Part shown: positions 14,354 to 26,800 of the stretch, piece after piece
Layout: every line of letters begins with the position of its first letter
Position numbering within the stretch: position 1 is the first letter of the stretch
From: Trichoplax adhaerens
Lineage: Eukaryota; Placozoa; Uniplacotomia; Trichoplacea; Trichoplacidae
Assembly (NCBI RefSeq): GCF_000150275.1
Contig: NW_002060953.1
Location: 2,044,064 to 2,108,063 of the forward strand
Direction: 5' to 3'
DNA length: 64,000 nucleotides
Program-made: the position numbers and the translations under genes
Notes under the pieces: generated by a model
Database searches by the model: none
What the model was told of the DNA's origin: nothing
The model's input: the letters and a program-made list of their open reading frames with translations, nothing else

Positions 14354-14446
14354 CGCTATTACAAGAATTTTAGAATAAATATTATTAAAAAGGTAGCGTA
14401 GTATAACTGATGGTATTATTATTACTATTCAATTAATTAATTAGAT

Positions 14447-15830
14447 TGAACCTAAGAGAGGAAAATTCGCGTCTAGATCTTGGCTTTGCTCGTTTTTGGA
14501 TTCATTTAGTTTGGACATGTATTCTGATTCAGTATGAGCGTCCACTTTCCTGATTAATTTTTTAAGCGTCAGTATATCGAATGTACAGGTCTAAGTTGAC
14601 CATTTGTAAATAATTTTTTTTGAATAAAAACTATTAACAAACCAAGATGATGAACTTCTTGTATAACTTATGCTACTTGCTCCAGGTGTGGCAGCATGCC
14701 CTCTAACATATTCATCTAACTGTTCTTTCTTAGATTCTACATTAAAAATTTAATATTATTTGTAAACTTGAATTAGCTAAATTTCTTTACGCTATTTATT
14801 ATAGCTTTATGCTTATTACCAACCTATTAGCAATTGCTTATATGGCCGACGTGGAAGCTTAACAGCTGGTAAGTCGACTAATGAAAATAACAAAGTGGCT
14901 GAGAAATTGACAATAAATACCCTACAATGACTGCGGCCATATTTATTAATTGTATGATAATCAAAGGAACTACAAAGTCCAAAGAAATTTTTTTTTAATG
15001 TCGATAAGAATTGCCACAAAAATAATTGTAATCCTATCAGTCTCAAAAAGCCTCTATGAAATAAACTTTAGCGGAGCATACGTACTTTATAAGCTTCGAC
15101 ATAATCTATGCTGGTAAATCAATGTAATGGTAGACATGCGTAAAATTATTGACAACTGCAGACTAATGTGACAAACTGTCAACAAAACCTTCTGAAGCTT
15201 ACTGTCATCAACGGAAACTTGAGCAGGCTTCAGAGTTTTATTTGAATTTCGGGCAAAAATGGCTACCATTTCATCATAATTCTTTTTTGATAACATTAAG
15301 CTACGAGCAACAATCGTTAAATCGTTACCCTCCACCTGTTTGGGATTAAGTTTGAAATCATCAAGAGTGAATATTGGGTTGGATTTAATAAATACGCCAT
15401 ATTGGTCTTGATAGTTAAATTTCGCAGTAGGTTTTGTTGGTTTTGTATAACGACGTCTTGGTAAAGGATCGGGACCAGCTTCTTTCACAAATTCGATATC
15501 CTCTAATGTTAAACTTTGAAGAAGCTTATTTCCAACTATGCTAGTTTCTTCAACGAAGGAAGTATGTGGCGTAGGAGCTCCAATATCTGCTTGGTTTTCA
15601 TCTAGATAAGCTGCTTGATCTTCTGCTTTATCTTCTGCTAGAACATGTACTTGATGCTGTTTGTCGCTTAACTTACTATCCGCAATTGATAAAGAATCGC
15701 TCGATATAGTTGTTATATTGGGTGATTTTACCTGAGATTCAGTTGATGTTATTTCTTTTGTAGCACCTAACGTAGGCGGTAAACTTTTAGCAGGTGCTAA
15801 AGGACGACGCAGTAGTTTACTTTTAGCCAT
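14447..15830 (-). CDS. Uncharacterised 307-aa protein, largely disordered
   Basis: Four exons (15830-15203, 14877-14824, 14736-14639, 14590-14447) join in phase into a 307-residue protein beginning MAKSKLLRRPLAPAKSLPP and ending FPLLGSI. The first 110 residues are Ser/Thr/Asp/Lys-rich and look disordered. A denser stretch follows (LTLEDIEFVKEAGPDP, YGVFIKSNPIFTLDDF, DLTIVARSLMLSKKNYDEM). The motif LPRRRY recurs later as LPRRPY, followed by a charged helix (LLIESKKEQLDEYV). No transmembrane segment or known catalytic motif is visible once the exons are joined this way. An alternative reading without the intron at 15202-14878 ends soon after in a hydrophobic stretch, which is less convincing. 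I do not recognise the family. Confidence 0.65.
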
Positions 15831-18800
15831 AACTAACTAAACTTAGACTCTCAACATCATAATATCATTGTCTTAAATGAAACTCTTAGTATTTCTCAAG
15901 TATTTCATATCGCCAAATAATTTATACTTTTACCGTAAATGGTCAAAGCTCATAATAAATTACGAAAAATAGCATAACGAAATAAAATTTCGAGTTAAGG
16001 CCTCAATTGCCTTTTGTATATCAAACAGTTTTGTAATCTTTGTTGATAGCAGCGAAATCTATTATGTTAAGACCGAAGTGAAATTATGAAATTAAAGTTT
16101 TAATTGTGCTATACACCAGATTCTGCGATGTAATAATCAGTGTAAAACAATCTAAATAAGCCAACAGTAAAGATTCTCGATTTCATGTAACATACGTAGT
16201 AAGCAAATGCTAATGTTGTTTATTTCCAATCGAAAAGAAATGTTGAAATTGATGACTTTCGATGTAAGAAATTGATAATAACACTTATTTCTTCCAAACA
16301 GGCAACCAGTAGAGTTGAGCCTGCGCCTGCCAAATAATTGATAAGCCTTTGGATAAATCAAGTGGATTCAATATCATTAAGAACAGCAGATTTAGCTGTA
16401 TGTTTGTTGGAGATCGAGCTGCTAAAGACATAGAGTAACGAGGCCTATCTTCATATTTTTGCTTATGTTACCATGGTTACCGCCATCATAAGTTTTCTTT
16501 CGATAGCATACTGTAGGCAAAATGATGGCTTGTTAGACTGCGCATGCTTTAAGAGATAATTAGGTAAGATTCGTCACAGTAATACATGTTAGTTGGAAAG
16601 TAAGCATAGCTAAAATAGCGACGTATACATCCAATTTAGGTTAAAGTAGCTCAATTGCCTAGTTGCTTAGCTATATCTGGTTCTCTGTAAATTTCTTGAT
16701 AGTTATTCACTTTATGTTTACATCATCAACAGAAGTCCGTACTACACGTTGATGTTAATTTAATTTAATATCATACAAATTTTTATTAGTACTAAAATCG
16801 CTCAAAGGAACATCATGGGTAACGATAATAAGCATTATGCTTTTATCAAGCTATTATATGTTTGCAGCTCAACGTTACAAATTATTTAAAATTTTAAATA
16901 AACTCTAAATATTGCTTTAATATTACTCGATTTTTAATTACACACAATTATAGAAAATTGTTGGTCGGCAATTACCTAGATTGCTTGTAGTAGGTATAGT
17001 CATAGAAGTGTTCAATTATAATAAGAATTCATTATAATGGATAAAGTCATATCGCCAAATAAATCAATAATTACAAACTACAGAAAGTTGATTCAAACAA
17101 TTTTATGGCAATCAAGTAGTTTTAAAATTTTGCTCAATATTATTAAGCACAGTTTTAGTCCTATATTAAATAAAGACTTTGGTAAAATTATAATAATTAA
17201 AATAACATTGACACTATATCGTGCAAATAGAAGTACACTATCTTTTCTATTAGTATAATACACATTTTCGATTAATGAATGCAAAAATAGTTATCTACTT
17301 ATTCAGAAGCTGTTGTTGCAGCTCTAAATACCTGTAGCTAGTTCTATTCGAAATTGATATTTTTAATAAAGGATATTAAAAACTGTAATCAATAAATTAA
17401 ATTCGTTCTTTTCTCTTTATACAAACTTATGGTTTTATACCTTTGGCTTGATTTAGATAAGTTTAAGAGTTCAATTACACGTTATGCTACATTACTGATA
17501 AACTACTGCTCAAACTTGCAACTGTTGCATGTCACAACTCAGTATTTGGAACAAGAAAAACACAAAGTCAAGTTTTGAACTAAAGTCGTTAACAACAATT
17601 ATCTTTATTTAAGAGAAACTCTGACTATATAGAAAACTTCTATGTATTAAGAAGTTATTATTGCTATCTTTATCTCCTAATTTAGAGTTTATCACTCTTG
17701 TAAATATGTAAACAGATTTTCTTCCTGTATACCACTTTTTCTAAGATTCTTGTCTAAGACAACCGTCGCTGACTATAACATCAAACATGTAATCATGATT
17801 ACATTATCGAAATACTCTAATACTAGTTTTATTAAATTTATTATCAATAAAGTATCGGTATATTAGCAAATGCATAAAAATCTCCTAAAAGCATAAATGT
17901 CCTATTTTAAGAACTATTTTTACTAAAGTACAATTTAATGTCCAAAATTATAAAATTTATACTTTAAAATACTAATGGTATTGTAACTCTGCAACCTTGC
18001 CACACTGTTTTAGCTTCAGTTAGCAAAATCAATATTTATGATTTAATTACGAAAGAATTTAATTAATATCTGAGTAACAATATATTTAGATATAAACTAG
18101 AATAACGGTATAATCTTATGATCCTACAGTCCTATTGAATTTTTTATGAGTTGTGAAGACCATTGAAACTTCATTACAAAATTTAAATTTTTTACAGAAA
18201 ACTAAATATTTTCATATCATGAGGCCTCTTATATGATGGCATCAACTATCTTATCGCATATTGCGATGTTTTGGAAGATTTGTGTTATCATATTTGCAGA
18301 AACTTCTTGATAATTATTTTATTAAAATAGTAGTTTTTATTGCAAGTAGTAAGGGAAGAAAACTATATTAGGTGATGGTGTGCATAACGACGTGACTAAT
18401 CAAATAGTAGTGACTATGTAAAGTAAGTAAAGCGAGCAATCTTGCCGCATAACTAGCAAAACCAACCAATGATGCAAGTTTATGCTTTTATTATGTAAGA
18501 AGCACAACTGGAAGACAGTACTTGTAAACACGAATGGCTAATAAGAACATTTTACTTCTGTGTTAAGGCAATTCTACGATATCTTAAAAGAACATACAAC
18601 GATATTAAAATGTAAATTGTTAATTATTATAGATTATACATTTATGAGGTTGAGCTATAGTGAAGAAGAGAAAAATTCTTACTAAGAATATTTTATACCG
18701 TATTTAGAAACATATACTACAAATACTGCTTTCAGAACAAATGCTATTTGAAACTATCACGTATATTAGGTACGCTAGATTTCATTTACTTGATGTTCCA

Positions 18801-19759
18801 TAGCAATAGAGAAGTTTTTGCATAACTGCAGTATTAATTACGGGTCGGAGCGTGATTTTAGAAAGAAGAATGACGCTACACTTCAGCAGAGCAATAACAA
18901 ATTCAAGAAGTACTGTACCAATATTATTAACAGGTATAGGTTAACTAATATGTGCATAACATCAATTATCTTAATGAGACGGATGCTATTCAGTAGAGAT
19001 GGCTTTAATAAGATAATTATCATCATGATCTACCGAACAAGGAAAAATTGTGATTTGTTCTGATCAAAATAGAGTTGGCATGCGCCCATGACAAGGAATC
19101 TGAATTGCATGTAGCAATTTCATGGTGATATTGTCGTAAACGTAAGTAACGCCATTTTGTCGATCTGTAATAATATCCTCTTTAACTAGCATAAAGTATT
19201 TTAAGGTAGACGATGATAGAAGGTATAAAAGATTTTATTGAGATACAAGTTATAGGCTAACAATGATATGGTTGTTATAGATAAGGTATTTGAGATAGCA
19301 GGAACGTAGGAACTGACTAACGAGTTAGCTTACAAGGGTATTTATAGGTTTTAGATGAGATTGAGATAATGTCATTATATGTATAGCATGCCGTCTATAT
19401 GTCGTCATGATGTCGTACATTATGAATGTAATGCAATACAGTACTTAAATGGTATATGATAAGTATTCGTATATTAGGATATTACTATACTAAGTATCTT
19501 CTATATAAGATCATAATGTTACAGATCAAGTGCTATAAAATGTTTATTTGGCCATAAATCAGGAGCATACCATAAGCCTAATCTGGTGCTAAGCCTTAGA
19601 TAATTTAGATCGCTTCCTTTCATTTAGGGTTGCAAGTCTTTGTTTAGCAACTAACAATTAAGAGCTATGATTAAAACACAATATTCAGCTACAATTACCG
19701 TAATTTATAACTGAAATTATTTGCTCAATAATTTATTCTTTTACCAGAATTTTCTTTTT
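15831..19759. other. Long AT-rich intergenic stretch
   Basis: About 3.9 kb without a supportable exon. The few open frames (for example near 16.2, 17.1 and 18.9 kb) are short, A/T-driven and lack splice context. It probably includes the promoter of the 307-aa gene just upstream of 15830, but no specific element could be identified. Confidence 0.55.
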
Positions 19760-20563
19760 TTTCAATTAAAAATAATCCCTTACCCCTTCTGGGGCATACA
19801 TAGCCTGAAGAAATGTTAATCATTCAATATTTGCAACAAATCTCTAGACAGCAAATATAGTCTTATAAAGTCGCAAATTGAAATCAGTTAGTGTTCCATA
19901 CGATTATGTTAGCGTATTCTTCTCTCCAAGTATTTACGATCGCTTCAAAACTATTTCATTTTTTCGATACCACATCTTTTTTAAATTATCATCCTTAATA
20001 GTTAGAATTTTGATACAGCAAAATATTTAATCACTTTCCCGGTTGTAAACAAAGGTTGACTTTGGTTTATTTAAGATATCGTCAGAGCCCAACTTAACCA
20101 TCTAATATTAAGGGGTAAATATATTTTAGTCAAACACCATCATAAAGTGAGAAAACTTGAATAGAGCAGTAGCTCACTAGTAATATCTGAATTTATGTTA
20201 CTTCCGTGTTATTAATAATAAGAAGAAATAAAAAGATAAATTTAGCGAAGTTGTTGGTTGTAACTGTTCCATTTAACTTTGTTATAGACAGCAATTTAAA
20301 TATTATAAGATGAAAATTTAGTAAGATTTTTACCCATGGTATCCAGAATATCATGTCGGTTAATGATGCGAAGACTTTTAATAGTTTCATTCATGTCAAA
20401 TTCTGATTGATTACTTTCATGCAGAATGATCAGATCATCTTTGATCGTTTTACTGCTGAACTGTCCCTTTTTGGTTTTAGCTACCACTTGAGGATCCAAT
20501 TTGCAGCTAATCTTGGCCAATCTTTGTCTATATTATTTGCTATAACATAGAATATACTTTTTG
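19760..20563 (-). pseudogene. Remnant of a death domain/WD40 (APAF1-like) gene
   Basis: Two exon remnants lie in the same order and strand as in the intact gene at 23.8-32.4 kb. The upstream one (20563 to about 20331) follows an AG acceptor and reads FYVIANNIDKDWPRLAA. It needs a one-base shift, then continues LDPQVVAKTKKGQ to IKSLRIINRHDILDTM and a GT donor: a death domain with the same boundary phases as the intact exon 32355-32125. The downstream one (near 19813-19760) keeps an AG acceptor followed by AMYA, then loses one base relative to the intact exon (AMYASIDAKELFLIV) and breaks frame. Everything encoding NB-ARC is missing. An open frame at 20922-20770 just upstream (MSTEQDFREQ, YYSNNVFVLQLRSR) may be part of the same wreck. 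An assembly error could explain one frameshift but not the missing middle. Confidence 0.7.
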
Positions 20564-20963
20564 GATCTTTACGATAAAACATTACAATAACCATTAATAA
20601 TTTAGATAGAAAGCCACTAGATAATTAACAGTACCGCTTCAATTATTTTCTTCCTCAGACTCAAAAATTTATTACTGTTAACAAATGATGCATTAATCGC
20701 ATACATAATTAACGCAACCAACATTTTGAAAAAATTTTTACCACTATCAGTAATTCAATTAAGCGAACCTTATATATCTTGATAGAATGCAGTAGCAACT
20801 AGAACTTTAAAATTTTTTAGCTTTCTAGATCGTAACTGTAGTACAAAGACATTATTGCTATAATATATTAATGGATCACCTGTCATCAATTGTTCCCTGA
20901 AATCTTGTTCCGTAGACATGATTTCATTTCTTAAGAATTGGTTTATCGTCGCTAAAATCAATC

Positions 20964-23802
20964 GTAATAAGACTGTTATGTACTTTCTTTAGTTTCAATA
21001 GTTGATGCATAAAGTATGAACTGGATGAAAGCGAGAGTATATACTTCGCACTAATCGATTTAAATAAGATATAACTACAACACTCGGATTTGGCTATTTT
21101 TATTCAAGCAATCTAGAGGATCGTTTTACGAGAATCTTAAGATTGTATTATGATGTTAGCTTATTCTCAACTATGAGCAGGTAGTCGGTACAAATTTAGG
21201 CTCCATCTAGTTACTGTACTTTCATTATTTTCCTAAAGCTACAACTGCTGCTAAGCTTTGCTTCTGATTTCGCTCGCAACAATGTTTGCAGTATTTGTAC
21301 TTTTCACGTTATTTCTCAATGCTTTCATGCTGCTTCGCAATAACTACTGTATTCTTATACGGATAGTACAGTAGGCAAGATGTTCAGTTTTATATAAGAT
21401 ACTAGTATCTATCTTTAAATTGCAACTGACTTAATTTCTATTGACTTATCTAACCCTCTATCATTGGTAGTTTGAGACCAACGTAATGATAAGATTGACT
21501 TCTTAACTTACGTAAGTCTGAATATCGTCTGACTGACTAATACCTTAAAGTCAACATTAAGCTAAATTAATAGATTATGCTACAGAAAATACTACATATA
21601 GAAATTTCATTTTACGGCGTATCTGTAAAACTACGTCGGTTGTTTTTATATTTACAGTTACGAGAGTTCCGAAAATGATTTAAATTCTCAAAAGAAAATG
21701 CCTCTGTTAACGTACAGTATATTGGACGTATTGTATGAGAACGAATTCATCCGCGGATACGGGAAATTCTGGAGGTAGTCCGACTAATGTACTCATTGGA
21801 CTACTTCTGCACAAATAATCAATATCTGACCAGTATCCGGTAGTCCTGGGTTACTCTTTATTCAGGACTAAGTAATGATCCAAAATAACATTGAATATTA
21901 TTAGAAATTGCGATCTAACTGAGACAATATAGATGACGATGAATCTTATGGATGCCTAATCAATATCAACCTCTGTTTACAGAAATCGAAGTAGCATGCA
22001 AATCATCTAGCTATCATTTGGATTGTTATCTAGTTAGCATAATCACGAATTAATCTACTTTACAGTCAGTAGCGAACGATACCTTGATCGTTTTTCGCGT
22101 AGATAAATGTTCAAATCTGGAAAAATGCTGCAACTAATCCAGCGCGGATTTAGCTTTTGAGCGTAGTAGAAATCAGCAGCCAGATAGTATTAAATAAGTA
22201 ATTTGGTGTAGTAGAAATTAATAACCTTACAGTAAATAGTTAAGAGTAAACTGCAATATATACCTGACACAATAGCATACTGTACAATGTACATGAGTAA
22301 ACAGCATCGGGTGAAATATATAACGGAATACTCCAAGAGTGATTTGTAATACATTGCAATAGCTATACTGTATACTGTACGGTAGAAGCTTACTTCATTT
22401 ATTTTATAAAATACTGTACGGCAAGAGGCAATTTAGCTTAATACTTTAATAGACTGTCAAGTCATTTTCAATGATAACATCGACTTCCTCGACATTATAA
22501 CAAGTGGAAAAGTAAGTCATGCTGTTTGCATTATACGAAATAACATTCAAAATATCGAATAGTTTTATATCACGAATTAGCTGACGGTATATCAATCTCT
22601 TTTTATTGTTAATACCGTATGGATATAATTAATACGCTGTTTCTAACGCATACATTTGGCGTTTTACCGCATGCAACTTTTTTTCATCCCGTTAATCGTG
22701 CATAATTATAATAAATTGGCGGCTTAACGGTACAGAAAGTACATAATAGTGCGCCTTTAATTAACATTTTGACATTCGCACCGTCATATTTGGCGTAATA
22801 CAGTGTATCACTCTCTTTTTATATTTAATACTACATGGTTATGATTTGCAATTCGTTTTGAATGCTCACATTTGGCGTTTTACTACGCTGAATACTCTTT
22901 CAATACTGCTAATACTGCATGCTCATACTGTAATAATTAATTTAGCGGTTTTACTGTGGATCAGAACACAGTATGGACACACGTGAATTACTGCACTCAG
23001 TTTGCTAGGTACACATTCTTCAAGTTACGGTTATACTGTATCCAATGAACTGCTTAGTTTACGTGTCACAAACGAAATAAAGACTTATCCATTTCACAGA
23101 GGTAATAGATTGTAACTTTCTATTGCGCTAAGCGATCCTCATCAGGCGTAAACAATTTATGAAACGAATCTTAAGGTCTGAATTAGAATTGACTTCAAGG
23201 GTAAAATAAGCACTTTTTGAGGTAATAATATCACCTAGCAAGGTACCAAAACATTCTGAGTGCTAATCTTCGGAATGATAAGATGAACTATAGTAGCAAT
23301 AGCATTATTTGATTAATTAAAATGGATGCAACCAGCTAGTAAATATGGTAGTAAAATTGAAATGGAAAGAAAAGGTCACTAGATAGTAACAGCTTTTATT
23401 ACAATTTATTGGGAGTCTAATGCTAACAGAGAATAAGAACTAACTATTACCAGCAAGATTTCGCTTTATATACAAACGGCAAAAATCATCAGCCGTCTTA
23501 CAAGTTTGTAGCTTCCTAATTAATACAATAGGAGCTTCTACTAACACTATAGTGCCTTACATTATCGTCTGTCTTTCCAAATGCAGCATAGTTAACAACT
23601 GATTACATTGTTCAGATATACTTTTAGTCGATAACACTATCATAATCATCAAGATAGATAAGACATCTCTACCAATATAGGATTTCCTATATTAACGTCA
23701 ATAGCTATTTAACTTAATTAATTTCACTAACGCTACAAAATTCATTAAGCAAGCACTGAAGGATATTATATAAAAGCCGTCAATATTTTTGTTCATTCAA
23801 AC
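20964..23802. other. Intergenic, with a diverged direct repeat
   Basis: No exon was supportable. The stretch contains many GTAC/TACTGTA-type short palindromic words around 22.26-22.44 kb and a diverged direct duplication at about 22575-22970. Confidence 0.5.
22575..22970. repeat. Diverged direct duplication, unit about 210 bp
   Basis: Two adjacent stretches share the order of several words: TATCAATCTCTTTTTAT against TATCACTCTCTTTTTAT, ACATTTGGCGTTTTAC in both, and a later GGCGGCTTAACGG against TAGCGGTTTTACTG. The spacing is about 210 bp. Divergence is high, so the duplication is old. Confidence 0.55.
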
Positions 23803-26800
23803 TCACAAACCATAATACTCATCTTGGCTACTTGCCATCAAGTTAATTGACTGAATAAGGCAATTGTTATATTGACTTTGTTGGCAGCAAATTAATAGAC
23901 ACTGCTGTGGATTGAAGCAGACTTTCCAAGGTTGATAGTACGGAATATGGATCACATTTAATAATTTCATTGCAAAGCGATCGTAGAAGTAAATGATGCT
24001 TTTCCATCGATCTAATGCAATGAAATAATCACTTGACCACAAACTGTCTATATCTTGTAAATATGGCCTGAAAGGAAGTCTTTGCATATTCTTCTCGTAA
24101 CCTTTCATCAGAACTCTTAGACGATGATCAAGTAACTAGAATTTATGAAAATTTAATAACCAATAAATATTCAACTTTAGAACAATTTATTGGGTATTTA
24201 CCAAACTTATTACTCTTATATCCTTAGTATGAAACCTTGCCACTTACTACAGTTTGCTTTCCTCGCACAATTAAAAATAATTCCTTGGCATCTATGGAAG
24301 CATACATCGCCTTAAGATAAAAATATCACGTGATGGTTATATTCTGACTTTATGCTGAACTTATAACTTCCTTAAGCCACTACTTTGAATCAAGTAGTAA
24401 TTCTTACTAATATGTGAGCATTTGCTTCACCCCAAGTTTCAATAGCATCATCCCAGCGACTGCAATCCAATGACTTTGCAATAAACGTTAATTCACTGCT
24501 TGGATGAATGGGAACTGTCATTTTGCAAACTATTCTTTCCATACTACTATCCAAGGTATGGCTATAAGGTGATTTGATCGAAGTGCAGTCTTGGCCCAAT
24601 GTAAACCACTAATAATACGTAAAGTGTAAAGATATTTTATGACTAGGGTCGCTTTGAAAGATTTCGATATTGAACATTTTAATTATCGAATACACGAAAA
24701 ATTCTTTAAATTCTATACAGATAAAGCAAATAACAGATATCTCATCGAGATTTTTAATTTATATTAGTTTAATTAACTCACTTGAATTTTATATTGTCTA
24801 ACACCTTCCTCCATATATTGTCTAGTAATTAAATTATCCCCGTCACAGTATATAATGTCAATTTTGCCGCTTAATGTATTTTCACCATAGAAAATCTCTT
24901 GCTCATTTCCAAAATCGCCCACTCGAATAATGATTAACTGTTCAACTTTATACTATCACAGAGAAAAATTGCAAGAGTTGATGAGTTATTGTTGATTTAA
25001 TTAAGAATCAGTGCAATTCCCTCATTTAATTACTGTCTTGAAAATATCGGTAAAGGATATAACTCAATAGCGTTGATCGAATTCCATCAAATTTGTTTTA
25101 CATTTAGCTACTTTTAAAGATATACTATCATGAAGTAAATTGGCATCTTTGCACTCATTTCCTACACAAAAATGTATCGAAAGCTCTATATCGAACGATC
25201 AGGCTACATAACACGTCGCTTGATTCCTACCAGTTACCGTACACATAACAGTAGCAAAATAGAACAACTAGGTATATTTTTAATATAGCATTTAACCTAC
25301 ATTGTAAAATGGCTAAAGATTTAGCGTATCGTTATCCTACAGTTTGCTAAAACTGTGTAACTTCAATTCAATACTTTAAATGAACAGAACACTAGATATC
25401 TTTTCGATTAATATTTCTACATTGCAACTTACCAAAACGCGTAAAACAAGGATTACAGTATTTTCCTCTTCTCGGTATCTCGAAAAAAGGACTTCAATTT
25501 TATCCAAATCACAGTTTAAAGATTTTAGGTATACCTTGGTTGACTTAAAGTAAATGAATTCTCTATCCAAATACTTATGATTAGCCAAGCGAGAAGGTAG
25601 ATCAAATAAGATTGTTAATGATAAACAGGATAATTAGATAGGAATTATAACCGATCATGATTTCTCAAGATGCTAACAATTTTTTCGGACTAAGTAAAAA
25701 TCAAGTGCTTCTAACTTTATCCAAATAGACCCAAATTGAAAATACCTGGATTTCGATATAATATAGACGGCCAAACGGTTCATAGAATAAGATTCTACTC
25801 GAATATCCTACTAGAATAGTCTGTTCATATTCACCAAAAATAAAACATAGCTGGGATGCAATTTTCTGATCCATCATATATTCCAAAGACTGCTGAAGGT
25901 TCATTCCTTCCCAAATCTAACCACAAGGTGGATGACATATCGTTACTTTCAATAACAATTTTGGCGTGCAGTAATGAATAATGAGTCTCTTAAATCTAGT
26001 CCATCACAAGGTTCGACTAAATTTACCATAACTCACTTTTAATAAAAAGTAGGATTTCTCTTCATTGTGAAAGAATAGTGATGCTACTGGTTTTTCAGAA
26101 CAGAAAGTGCAACTACAATCAATAACTTTAAGGTTATCTTCTGTATACGAACTTTCTGATTGCGGTCCGTTAGTAACATTCTGCCACTGCATATCATTAC
26201 CTAAGATATCAAGCACGCCAGAGAATCAAAATAAAATCAATGGTACCATCACAAAAGTTAATATCTCGCAGCATAAAAAATTTAACGACTACTAACTCAG
26301 ACCGATTCCAATTGCACTTTGGCGATACGATTCAGATGAGGTAAAATATAATAAGTGACTTGGAGATGTAAACACCAGACCCATAAAATATTCTACAGTT
26401 TCGGCCATTAAATAAGGTACGATTCTTCTAGAATCAACTTTATATATCTAAAATTGAAATAAATTGTCTAAGTTTAAGAAAATAGCTAATATTATAGCTA
26501 CTACTACCAACCACAACTTTTCCTGCCAATGTTGATGGATCCTGACCCTCTGATGACATTCCAATGGCAATCCTTTCGTGATCGTCCGATATTGCAATAT
26601 CTTGCAGTCTTTCCGAAAATCGTTGATGAAGTAATTCTTTGTTAGTTTCATTAACAAACCGAAGTATTAGTTTACCATGATTATTTATTACAGAATCATG
26701 AAGATTAAATACTTCATAAGCTAAGACGAAAATGGAAGGATTTTGATTGATATATTTTATGCAAGTTAAACAATAATCACAACTAAGTTGTTGATTCGAT

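Noticed and set aside
15087-15202. Unspliced extension of the 307-aa gene's first exon into a hydrophobic C-terminus, with a faint likeness to TMEM237
   Set aside because: A GTAAGC donor at 15202 joins in phase to downstream exons, giving a better product; the TMEM237 likeness needs frameshifts and does not cover its N-terminal or C-terminal parts.
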